Assembly: GCF_004193775.1 (NCBI RefSeq)
Contig: NC_041003.1
Location: 46,815,611-46,879,610 of the forward strand
Direction: 5' to 3'
DNA length: 64,000 nt
Origin: Glycine soja
Taxonomy: Eukaryota > Streptophyta > Magnoliopsida > Fabales > Fabaceae
This document shows, piece by piece, positions 13,848-25,296 of this stretch. The notes beneath the pieces were generated by a model. It saw only the letters and a list, made by a program, of their open reading frames with translations, had not been told where the DNA came from and searched no databases. Positions within the stretch are counted from its first letter, which is position 1. Each line of letters begins with the position of its first letter. The position numbers and the translations under genes are program-made.

Positions 13848-16450
13848 AAAGAGTATTCTAATTAAATACTACTCTTTAGTTTCAAATATAAATAAAAAAA
13901 TTCATTATATCTTGGTCCCAAATATAAATAAATCTTAATTATTTTTAAAATATCTTTCATTTAATAAGAGATTTATGTTTGACATCAAATTCTAATGAAT
14001 ATTAATTTTAAAAAAATATATTTTTTAGTTGACATTCATACAATTTAATAAACATAACTAGTTTTCTTAATATGAGTGAAATTATTATTTTTTGCTTATA
14101 TATATGTGATCGAAGAAAATATGTATTTTATAGTAATTCTTATAAGCATTAATTATCTCTTCATAGTTCATATTATGATTCATAATTAAATGACTTTTTT
14201 TTGTATTTTTAATATATTGTGATAACATATTGTAGTTTAATTATAGAATAATTATAGAATTTAATGTTATGATACTAATGAATAAAATAATTTTATATTA
14301 TTATTCAATTATAAATTATCATTTGAATTATTTTAAAAGTTAATAAATTTATAAGTTGTGATTCAATGACTAATAAAAAATATATATTTTGCTTCCCCCC
14401 TCCATCCGTCTTGCTTGCCTGGGCTACTTTAATGGTGTGATACTGTGATTGAACATATCTACTTTGACATGCATGGCTTATGGCTAGATCTTGAGGTGAA
14501 GATAAGGATTGAAAAACACAGGGAAAAAGTGCTCCGTTGTGATAACCTGTTATTAAAAAAAAAAAAAAACAGTTTGTTAAGTCAGTGCCTCCTACTGTCA
14601 AGAAGAGATCTAGAATTTTTATATTTATATTAGCAGAAAAATTAAACCCATCATTTTTTTTTAACCATCCAACCATACAACCTTTATATCTCCAGAAACT
14701 AAACTATAGGTGGTCTCTAACTCTTAAGGTCGGTTATAAGTTGTACATTACTGCAGAAAGGATGAATTAGTACGTAGTACGAGAGTTGCAAATGTTTGAA
14801 CAGTATGCTCAGCTGCAATCATATATGGACTACATGGGTTAGTTACTTATTTTTCTCTTTTCATTCCAAATTAAACATTATTTTGAATTTGGTTTGTTAA
14901 CATTTCTTGTCTCAGCGATCTTTGTAAGGATGGTTCTGCCATGTTCGATCTATGGGGGTGATAAAGGTATAGCACTATTGTGTGCTTATAGGTTAATTTA
15001 AAGTATTGGTTTATTGTTAATTTGTTGTAATTATATGAAATGTTGAATACAGCATTCTTTAACCCACTAAAGTTGACCTAATAGTAAGAGATTAAATAAT
15101 ATGCATGAACTCATAAGTTTTAACTCAAATATCATTATTGTAAAAAAAAAATAGCATTCTTTGATACTCGTTCTTTTGTTTTCAAAAAGAATTTAATTCT
15201 AATCATGATTACATGTTAATAATCGTTATAACTTATAAAGTATCTGTCAAATTCTTAGAGTCATGCTTTGTGATCCTTATTAGCATCAATAGTTCTATTG
15301 TTAATTTTAATTAAACTTCTTAGGTGCATAAAATATTTTTTTACTTATATGGGAAACACATTGCTATTTTTGGAAAGAAAAATGTGTAAATGGTTAATTT
15401 TTTAGTGATTTCTTACATAAACTCCTTTCGAACACTGCATTGTTATCTACACATGATATTTTTGTATCTAATACAAGTGTACAGTTGATAAAGTTATTGG
15501 GTCATGCTGTCACAATTTCAATTATCGGCTGTCTGAACTTTGAGATAAAGAAATTCTTTAATAGTTTCCAGCAAACGTGTTTAAATAAAGATTTCAAAAT
15601 ACTTTTTCTAGAAATTTTATCCTACGATCAAATTAGTCTCTCTCTCATATTTAAACTCACTAATAATAGACTATTATTTCTTCCTTCTTTTTTATGAAAT
15701 TTCACAAGGTAAATTAATGACTCAAGTTCATGATTCTATAAGTAACGAGTTGTATTGTTTTCATATCCCCTTGCAACTATTTGCTTTTTTGATCGAGCCT
15801 TTAACTTTGAACAAGTTAGAAAAAACAATCAGCACACTGCATAAAAAATTGACTTGTCTTAAGTTAAAAATATCTAAAGTAAAAAAGAAAAGCTATATCT
15901 ACTCTTAATATAAAATGAGTAAAATTCAAAAGCTATTTAAATTCGAAACTTTTCAATTCAAATGAACAAATCTATTGCGTAAAAAAGAGGGAATGACAAA
16001 TTACAGAAAAGAACGACCGTCAAATATTAAGGCTTTCATGAGAGTCTTCAGGTCTAAGAGCTGACTAAGAAATACCAAAAGTAGTCATTTTGAACTTGTG
16101 AAATTAATAGCAAAGATTAAGCAGGCTTCCTAATATAAAAATCAACAAAAATACAAGTTCTTTGATTGGTAATAAATAACAAACACAAGATAAAATTAAA
16201 TATGTAAAACAATGGTCCCCTATCTTACTTTTCTACAGCGTTTGTTCTGATAATTAATCCAAGGAGACCAAAACGTGAAAGAACCACTTCAGCTCTCATA
16301 TAAATGTGTGTATATATATATATATATATATACATATAGCTTAATCATGTTATGTATGTTTTCTGCACTACAAACAACAAAACTATCCTAAGCAAAATTA
16401 AGCAATTCTTTCTATAAACTCTGAATATATCTTTGAGGCATTAATTCTTA

Positions 16451-18379
16451 ATGGAGGCCAATGCTCCTGAATTGCCTATGGAAGTGGCACATGAGTTCCC
16501 CGTGTAGAGGATAGCTTCTGTGTGACTTGCCCATCAGAAATAACTGTGAAGAAGAAATACCGCGGATTCTTCTTAAACCAACGATACGAGGTGTTAGATG
16601 TTACGGTGATCTCTTGCTTCGAGTTGATGGCTCAAGCCTTGACGTGTGTTAAAAAGTATATAAACTTTTCTCTTTAATTTATTATGCATAATATGATACT
16701 TGTATGAAATACAATACGTATCATCTAATACTACGATACCATTATTCTAAAAATATATAGGAAATGATCATACATGTATCAAAATTCTGCTAATCTAAAT
16801 GAAGAATAGACTTCTTGAGAAATGTCATTCCTCTATACTTCTTAGATATTACTAAATTCAAAATAAAAATATGTTACTATTATGGTAAATTGCTTTCTAT
16901 TTTCTATCGAAATATTAATTGATTTTGTCAATAATTACTCTCTATCAAAGAATTTAACTAATTATTTTTAATGAATTTTTTTATATTCAATTATGTTTTT
17001 TCATCAATAATGCTTGGATATATTCAAAAACCTTATATCCTTAGTTAATAAGATTGAATTCAGTATTACAATTTGGACCAACGATTGATGAAATAGTATC
17101 AATTTCATTCTTTTCTTAAGATTATCCATAAAGTTGAGAATTATTAAAGACATGGATATTTCACATATTCAGTAAAGCATACAAAAATATTGATATCAGA
17201 TATATATCGAGTACAGATACGTGAAGCAAATAAAATGTATAATGCTTCATAAGTTCTCTTCAAGTAAACATGTTACATGCCTATTGCCTAGTAATTAATT
17301 AATGTATAGCTAAGACTCTTCATGTCATTATTATCAATGCTTAATGGTTTAAATTTCCAAGTAATATAAGATACACAATTAAAACACTAGACTAAGAAAT
17401 TGACGGTGCATGAACATGTGATGATACATTGAAGATAAAGCTGATAACACTGCCGCATGGGTGGATGGTTCATAGAGGCAAAAGCTCGGAGGAGAAGGAT
17501 TTGATTTTTGGGGTTCAACGATCCCACCCTGTTGACATGAAACCACGGCTTGATGTGTTCATGGCCACCAATATCAATGAAGATATCAGCAGCTTTCAAC
17601 TTGTTGGGAGCCACATTGACAAGTCCTGCAAAGTTTACATAGGAGACACCATGATTGCAGAGGTATATATGTGGTTATGGTTATAGAATTATAAATTAAG
17701 CAGATTTTAATCTTGAGCTTAATTTGCGTAACATTTTTAAGGTAGATGTCAACAAGTGGCTTAAGGTTAATTTTGCTTAAGAATACTACATACACCTTTG
17801 CATTTGGCTGCAAATCAATAAAATTTATATGATGAGCATGTCATTAGCATCATGTCAATGCAAGTAGTATATTAGGAGTATCTTTTTTGTTCTGGCCATT
17901 ATAATCCCAAAAATGTGAAAGTAAAAATTACCCAAATTAAATTCCTTTTTCAATAAGTATTTATAGAAATATTAGTCAATCAATTTATGTACCTCATTTT
18001 TCAAAAAAAAATAATATCATTTAACTTTTTAATTAGTTGATATGAATAAAATAATTTTATGTTTTAGAAAATTAATTTATTTTATTTTCTTCTCTTATAA
18101 ATACATGCATATTAAAAATTTTATTTAAATTGACTCTAATTAAATACATGACGAAACCTAGATCATAAAGGGGAAAGACCCTATTTTCCCTTAAAAAAGG
18201 CTTTTTACACTACAAACTAACGAAATTAAATTACAACATACTTGCAGGTAATTGATGTATATCCAAGAAGCAACTTCAGCAATTGGAAAGAAGGCTTGAA
18301 GGTCAAAATCAATGCAGGGGTGGATTATGATTTCATTGTTGCGTTGCTTGTAATACTCACAGTAAATGATTACATATGA
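16451..18379 (+). pseudogene. LURP-one-related (LOR/DUF567, Tubby C-terminal-like fold) pseudogene
   Basis: Three exon-like blocks match the LOR family in order. Block 1 (16,451 to about 16,655) has an ATG and then, in shifted frames, the strand ITVKKKYRGFFLNQRYEVLD and GDLLLRVDGSSLDV. Block 2 (about 17,396-17,662) carries WMVHRGKSSEEKDLIFGVQRS and CKVYIGDTMIAEV. Block 3 (18,248-18,379) carries KVKINAGVDYDFIVALLVIL and a TGA stop. GT and AG splice borders after 17,662 and before 18,248 remain. It is disabled by an in-frame TAG plus frameshift at 16,505-16,507, a one-base shift near 16,604, a TAA at 16,650 and a TGA at 17,411-17,413. LOR proteins (LURP1 relatives) are small single-domain proteins linked to defence expression in Arabidopsis; no function is expected here. 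Confidence 0.85.
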
Positions 18380-20075
18380 TATTGATCTCCCCCGGACAGG
18401 CTTATACTACTAAAAACGCCAATAAAGAACTAGAATATAATAGAATTAATAAAATAACTAATTGTATTGTACAAACGTATTATGATGAAATGTAATGAAA
18501 TTCTCAATCCTTTTCATTCTTTGAAATTGAGGGGAAAAAGAAGGTAAATAATGGAATAGGTTCTAGTAGTTTTCAATATATTCCATTTTCATTTTATCAA
18601 TCCGAACAATAAAACAACCTTAAGTCAAACTTATTACAAATTATATTTCACCCTCTTCCGCGTATCCAAACATAAAGGCCTCGGCCTTGGTTTTTGACTG
18701 CCCACGGAAATAATCTAGGTATATACTAGGAAAATAATAAATTTAAAAATTGTGATAAATGTTTTAAACAACCCCAAGTCAAACAATATAAAATTCAATT
18801 CTTTAATTTTTTTTATACGATTTATTCCCTTGTTTTGACTTCTAATCTTACAAGCATTGCAAAATCAAAGCATCGCTAGTAAAGATGAGTCTGGCCTTGC
18901 AACCGCTCTAATGTCTAATCAAAGTTAATTAAAACGTTTATATTTTCACGAAATTTGCAAACGTCTTTGGTTCTTAATTATTTAGTACCGATATTTGATA
19001 TGCCTCATATATACTTCTATTTGACATTATTTTCTTACAATAATAGAGCTTCAAAGTTAGAACTTATATGACTTTTTACATATTACCTAGTCCTCTACCA
19101 CTAGATCGATCTTAACGAATTTGTTTTAATTTTTGTAAAATATTTTAGAAATATGTATAAAAACAAAAATTAAGTAAAATAAAAAGTACACATATACTAT
19201 ATTCAGAATTTGATATACAAATATTTAAATTCAATTGAATAACTAGCAATCATACATGTGTCTTTCTAATAATACATTTTTTCTCTTAAATATTTTTCTG
19301 TTTCAATTTTAGTCTTCTATATCTTTTAATTAATCAAGCAATAAATGATAAATCACAAACACTAATTTATCAGAACACTATTTTCAATTAAAGATTGAAA
19401 AAATATATATTTTTTGTTATGCACCCTATCTTTTTAAACACGTACGGATAGAGGACACCATTAATATACACTAACAGCTCGCCACATATAGATAAGGTAA
19501 CTAGGGACAGAGTCCGTGGCCTAACAAGAACCGATCACATGTAGTCAAGTTGCTTATGTTAGACCAATTTGGATTGTGATCATAAGAAAATGACAGGAAA
19601 TAATAAATTGTTAAAAGAAATGGACCAAATGATAAGACATACAATAAATGAATACATGTACTGTTGACACAGTATGTATGGCTACAAGATCTGTTCTCAA
19701 TAATGGGTACCAGCTACCCAAATGTTAACACACGGTGTATTTGCACTTGGGTTTCTTGCATAATAATGGTGGCCAAATTTTGTCACCTTTCAACATTAAA
19801 TTTGGATCTCATATTATATGCATGCACTTTCAACCCCAAATTTGGATCTCACATCCTTGGTTACATTTTACATAGCTGGTCTGTTCTAGATATACGAATT
19901 TTACAACAAACAACAATGGCATCCGAAAGTATAAACCCAAGTCACCAAGTGCCTCAACTATCAAATGCGTCTAGAATTCTCTCTTTTTCTCTCTACGTCT
20001 CCCTCTCCCCTAATAAAAAATTCTAAATATAGGGAAAAATTGAAAAGGGAAAAGAAAATACAAATTTACGAGGTG
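18380..20075. other. Intergenic spacer between LOR pseudogene and AVT6 gene
   Basis: AT-rich sequence with no supported gene. A 120-codon open frame at 19,664-20,026 runs on the plus strand next to the AVT6 3' end and shows no family resemblance. It contains two near copies of AAATTTGGATCTCA. The right part probably includes the 3' UTR of the AVT6 gene. Confidence 0.5.
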
Positions 20076-20387
20076 CTACTGGAAGGCTTTGTATATGTTG
20101 GTGGAGATAGCAATCACACTTGTTATCGCAGCTAGTATAACCATAACCAGTGCAATAATTTTGTCCCTTCTTGTTGATATACCGTAAGAATCCCTGTCAT
20201 TTTTTGATAAAAGAAAAAAATAAATTATACAGATAAGAAATGTGAATCACCAAAATTGATATTTTTAATAAATTTCAGTCGGTCGAGACGGAATACTGTG
20301 AAATAGTGTAAAATAGAGTGTCGCTAGTATTTTTTCAGATTTATTTGACAATTGTCATTGTTCAAATGAACAGAAAAGGACTAAGAT

Positions 20388-20423
<36 letters not shown>

Positions 20424-22288
20424 CCTTAGAACAATAGCACCAGGGAAGACAAAGGCAAGGCACACTGCAGATGTTGATCCCATGAACTGAAAGATGTACC
20501 AAATATCTGGGACTAAAATAGCAGCAATGTAGCTTAAGGCTAGCAGCACTAGAGTGAGACTCACAAATCTCTTGCTGTCTGTGGCTAGAGGAGACTTCTT
20601 AGGGAAGAAGAATTCGTCTACGTTGGTTCTCAAGGAGAAGTTGAGGAGAGGGAAAGTCAACATAACATGAAAAGCATAGCTTAAACGGACTAAAACATTG
20701 AGCAATGAACCAAGTGCAGAACCAGCATTCTGGTCAAAATTGACGAGAATATCAGACTGTGTTGAATCCCCAAACAAGAGGTACCCAGATAGGCCTATTG
20801 AAAAGTAAATGACACAACAAAGCAGCAATGCTATTCGAACCGCTGTTGCCATTTCTGATGGCTTGGCAAGCTCAAACCCAATTGGATGCACTGCAAGTTT
20901 AAATTAAAACAATTGTCAGCAATCAAATCTTTAGGTGCTTTAAAGTTTAAAGGAGGTGTAATGTAACAAAGTGGAAGGTAAGTAATTAGGTACGTACCAT
21001 TAAAATGAAATGTGTAGGCTGTGACTACGACCGGCACTGCAGTAAACAGATCAAAAAAAGAGGTATGTTGGTCCAAACAAGGAATCAGTCTAGGGGACTG
21101 TGTTCTTCCTTCAACAATAGCAACTATTGCTAACACGGTACATATTGTAACAAATGCCACAGCAAGAAGAGTTGATATTGCAGAACTGAACTTCAACGAC
21201 TCTGTATGCAGCAAGCAATAGCATAGCATGGCACAACAAAATAAAATGTTAGTCCTGGCTACGCGCATCTCATATATCAATAACCAAAAAGACGAAATTC
21301 ACATTCTATTCTCCAATCAGAAATGAAGTTTCATCTAATAACCTATCTTGATCTTTAATGCAAACTTTTATTCTGCAGATGATCCAAGTGAAACTTCAAT
21401 ACTGATTATAGAACAACACTAGAAACACTTAAGTAACTGCATCTAACCAAAATGGTAAGGCAAATAACTAAATATTAAGGATTTAATTTTGATCAAAAGG
21501 TAAAAAAAATTGCGGATGTCATCATAATAAAAAATTGGCTATCATAAGTCATAGCCACCACCTAAACATCAATCACCCTGGGTCCTGGGATAGGATCAAA
21601 TTAGAAGTCAAAACGCAAATAAAGATGTAGTGGGCACTGACCTACGCGACGGTACAAGACCAATGGAAGCAAAATTAAGAACAAGACAACCAACAGAGCA
21701 AATTCCCGAGAACTCCACCAGTGAATCCCAAACCACTGTTGCAAAACACCCAAATGTACTTCCCCTTCACGTTGATTCCCAGAAAACACATCCGCTGTTC
21801 ATTGCATCAAATAACACACACGAGCACATGACACAACACATTAAATAATCAGCATAAGCTCATAATTAGTCCAAGTAACCAAAATTAAGTTCATAATGAA
21901 TTTAAGTAACTAATATTTGCTTACCAATAATAATTAGGTACATAATTAAACACCCGAGATTGGTGATTACAACAGCGACTTGAGCTGCCACTGCTCCCAA
22001 GGGTCCAAAGGCTTCTCTCATGACGCCGGCATACGTCGTCGTTTCGCCGGCACGTGTGAACCTCATGAGGAACTCCACGGATAGCTCTGCAAGAAAAGCA
22101 ATCACGAGAATCAGAACCAACGCCGGAATCACTCCGAGGACCTTGAGAGTCGCCGGAAGAGACATTATTCCGGCGCCGATTATGCTGGTGGCGACATTGA
22201 ACACGGCGCCGGACACGGTGGCCGGCGGAACATCCTTGGACTTGGATCCCGGGAGGAGAGGGGCGTGTGCTCCGGGCACCGGCGACAT
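20076..22288 (-). CDS. AVT6-type vacuolar amino acid transporter (AAAP family), intact
   Basis: Five exons: 22,288-21,925, 21,794-21,642, 21,201-20,998, 20,890-20,425 and 20,193-20,076 (reading on the minus strand). All borders are GT-AG, and the spliced length of 1,305 nt gives 434 aa, the usual AVT6 size. Exon 1 holds the N-terminal AAAP signature (VSGAVFNVATSIIGAGIMSL, residues about 25-44). Exon 4 holds YLLFGDSTQSDILVNFD and several membrane segments, and the protein ends KAFQ. Family knowledge: AVT6 proteins have about 10-11 transmembrane helices, and some Arabidopsis members export acidic amino acids from the vacuole; the substrate here is an inference. The start is the first ATG, 11 codons before the hydrophobic core region. 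Its relatives lie just upstream on the same strand (23.4-28.5 kb). Homologous to the amino acid transporter of the soybean Rhg1 block. Confidence 0.93.
20391..20420. repeat. (GA)15 microsatellite abutting a splice donor
   Basis: Fifteen GA units on the plus strand. Read on the gene strand, the last AVT6 intron begins GTAA and passes directly into (TC)15. Length changes here fall next to the 5' splice site. Confidence 0.95.
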
Positions 22289-23365
22289 CCCGGCGGTGAG
22301 TGAGTAAGAAAAACGAAACTAAAGTTATTGTTGTATTGTACAGATTGCAAGATTAACGTACGAAAGGTTGGATTTATGTAATTGGAGTGAAGAACTTTAC
22401 AATGATTAAGGTTATTGGATTTACCATAGTGCCATTGGTGAATGGACTGAGTGGAGGTGTATTGGGGAGAAGAGTGAAGGGTAAGATTGTAAATTGAAGT
22501 GGGACTTGTGACAGGTTGGAGTGGCATCGCGAGGATTCGTCGTGGTTGTATAGAGAATGAATGAGAAGCGTGAAGAATGTGGACACCAAAAACCAAAATG
22601 AACTTGGACGGGGAAGTGGATTATGGTGAATCTCATGCAGCTTTTCTCTAATTGGTCATCACTCTTGCCTTCAAATACTAAAAATAGACTGATAATAATT
22701 TTATTTTCTTTTTTCTTCTTCAAAACATGATAATAATACTTTTTTCTTATTTATATACTTTTTTAACTCATTCATACTCATTAAAAAAAATTAATTTAGT
22801 TAATCATATTAAATTTATTAATAATGTGTATTACTCTTTCAAAAGTATATGTCCTTACTTATTTTTTAAAAAACTAACTATCTCTTTTTACTTAATTACT
22901 TCTCATCTAATTAATTAATATTTGAAGGAGAATATATAATTAAGGATAGGTTAGGAAAATATAATTAATATTTCTAAAAATTGGAAAATGATGACAAATA
23001 AGTTTTTGAAAAAAAATCTTATAAATAAGAAGCCACCAAAGGAATAATATCTTAAGAATTACTATAAGGGCTAAGGCTAACCAATGCCCTAACTAGTTAA
23101 AAAATTAAAAGAAATAAGGTTTTATTCAAAATCATGTGGAAGCATATTTTAAAAATTACACGAGAGTGCATCTTTTTGCCTTCCAACAAAATCTTTTCTT
23201 CCACTTATATTTTTACCCTTATTTACTCATTTATTCAAACATGTCATTCTCTTTTCATAAAACATTATTTTAGAAAATAATTAATAATATATAGAAAGAA
23301 GAATACGATCGATATTGAAATTAAGATGGTTTGAGACTGATTTAAGTGCTAAGGATCTATAATCT
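22289..23365. other. Upstream region of the intact AVT6 gene and spacer
   Basis: The first few hundred bases left of about 22,640 are less AT-rich and probably hold the 5' UTR and promoter of the minus-strand AVT6 gene. The rest is AT-rich with no gene seen. Confidence 0.45.
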
Positions 23366-23656
23366 TAAAAGCAGGCCCGTGTTTGAACCGAAATAACTAC
23401 AGTTTCAAAATACAGGGTGTACGTGCACTACTCAATCTCACCTTTAAATTTTATATATTAAATCACTTTTTAAAAGATAAACTTATCATTTAATAAATTA
23501 AATCAAAGGTCCATATTAATGCAATTATTCTCACAACTGTAGAAGATCTTAATCCGTATGAATCTTTATAAAATCATCATATTGCTAATTCTTTGATTAG
23601 GCTTCCCTAAAACTTGAAAAGACTGGGTATTATATTTATAACATCATGGTTGCTTA

Positions 23657-23691
<35 letters not shown>

Positions 23692-24372
23692 CATCATGGT
23701 TAATAACTGATCAATCCCTGAACCATTCAAGTTGGTCCATATAGCAATTAATTCCGCTTGTCCCTACAGCCAAAACAACCACCACGTACTATTGCCATCA
23801 CTTGATTTTTTGTCTTTGATATGCCATGCATGTCCCCGTGCTCAAAAGAGGATGTGATTGTGGTATGAAACACAACACTTATATATAAATTAAGTAAAAA
23901 TAATGCTAACAACACAATCTTTTTAATATATTACTTATTATTATTATTAGTTAAAAATTATTAAAAACTACAAAATAATAAGTTAGACTCATTAATGAGA
24001 CTGATCACAATTTTTTGTGATGTCCAGTGAATTTTAATTTGGAATAAAAAGGGAGCTAAAAAATGTTAAAGATCAATGTATTGTAAGTATTCTTTTTTTA
24101 AAAAAACAAATATATAGAGAGAAGAGAAATAGGTAGCAATACCTTAGAACGATTGCAGCAGGGAAGATGAATAAGAAACAAACAATGGTTATGGATCCCA
24201 AGAACTGAAAAAAATACCATATGTTTGGGATTGCCACGGCCAACAAGTATGTGACACAAATCTTGGGGTGTCGTCTGATGATCTTCCGGCAAGTACTTCT
24301 GTTGGCAGTCCGGCGGCAGCAGCGGTGCAACAACCTGGCATGGGTTATGTTGGACACGGATGCAAGCTTCAT
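23366..24372 (-). pseudogene. Truncated AVT6 pseudogene with exon 1 fused to exon 4
   Basis: A partial duplicate of the neighbouring copy at 25.3-28.5 kb. It holds the start of exon 1 (ATG at 24,370-24,372, followed by an AAGCTTG block also seen at the start of the neighbour). At about 24,305 it jumps directly to the last third of exon 4 (VAIPNIWYFFQFLGS, ending at 24,143 with an intact GT donor), so the rest of exon 1, exons 2-3 and most of exon 4 are missing. A short stretch inside exon 4 is also deleted. The exon 5 remnant (about 23,711-23,836) has a splice acceptor changed from AG to GG at 23,836-23,837 and two 4-bp insertions relative to the neighbour. The similarity continues into 3' flanking DNA to about 23,366 (matching from about 25,092), so genomic DNA was duplicated, not a transcript. 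Confidence 0.88.
23659..23690. repeat. (AT)n microsatellite
   Basis: A short AT run in the duplicated 3' flank of the AVT6 pseudogene. The matching flank of the neighbouring copy lacks it, so it expanded after duplication. Confidence 0.85.
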
Positions 24373-25296
24373 TTTTGGGTGCCGTTGAATCATCAAATGT
24401 TGTAATTGGAGACCAGGCACGGATACTTCTTTTCCTAATGATAGAATTTTAGAATTTCTTACACTCCAAATACCCATGCCTGCATTTAAAAATTTATTTA
24501 TTAGGACATGCATAATCTCCATTGCACACGTGTAATATTCACTGCTACTATAGAATTGAGATGCCTTCCACTTGTTGATTCGTATCTTAATACACTCAAT
24601 TCAAATCTATACTTAATATTTTTTAATAAGGAATGTTCGTTAAGTCCATATTTTTTTTATTCGTATCTTGATATGAATTCACACAAAAGATGTATATTTT
24701 TTTTCTAACATGATTATTTCATACTTAAGGTAAGAATTTGAATCTAAACCATTTAATAAAGGACATAAGTCACGGTCAAATTGATGAATTTACTTATTTT
24801 TATTTTTAAAAACATGTGAATTTAAGTTTTTTTTATCAAATCAATCATTTTTTGACGGCTTTTACCACCGCAAAGTCAAATTTCATTTCAGTAAAGCTCC
24901 CTTGTTAGAAACCATGGATATCCACCACTTGAGATAACAAAGGTCATTCTTTAATGGAGCTCAACTACATCAAAGGAAGCTCAAGACAGGATGATATTCA
25001 ATGGTGGCTACGACGAGGCACATGGCTGAATATTTGAATAGATAAAATTGAAACCCTGCCTAAACCTGATGTACTAACTCCAATAAAAGCTAACAAGGCA
25101 GACTCGTGTTTGAATCAAAGTAGGATCGTCTATAGTTTCAAAATACAAGATGTGCAATTCTCAATCTCACCTTTAAATGTTATTAAATTAATTTCTATAA
25201 GATAAATTAATCAAATTAAGGACCAAATTGATGCAGCTGTTCACTAGGCTTCCCTAAAACTTGAAAAGACTGGGTGTTATATAGCATCATGGTTAA
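24373..25296. other. Spacer between AVT6 copies
   Basis: No gene seen. The right end, from about 25,092, is the 3' flank shared with the pseudogene at 23.4 kb. Confidence 0.5.

Larger units (their letters stand above)
7901..16450. other. AT-rich intergenic region, no gene supported
   Basis: Small open frames at 11,937-12,248 (+) and 13,270-13,512 (-) were examined. The latter has a hydrophobic start but no ATG at its 5' end (it opens with TTG). Neither matches a family I recognise. A short duplication with a nested insertion occurs at 10.68-11.18 kb, and an (AT) run lies near 13,818-13,842. Confidence 0.5.

Noticed and set aside
19664..20026. 120-codon plus-strand frame
   Set aside because: Lies against the 3' end of the AVT6 gene, contains an internal repeat, and matches no family I know.
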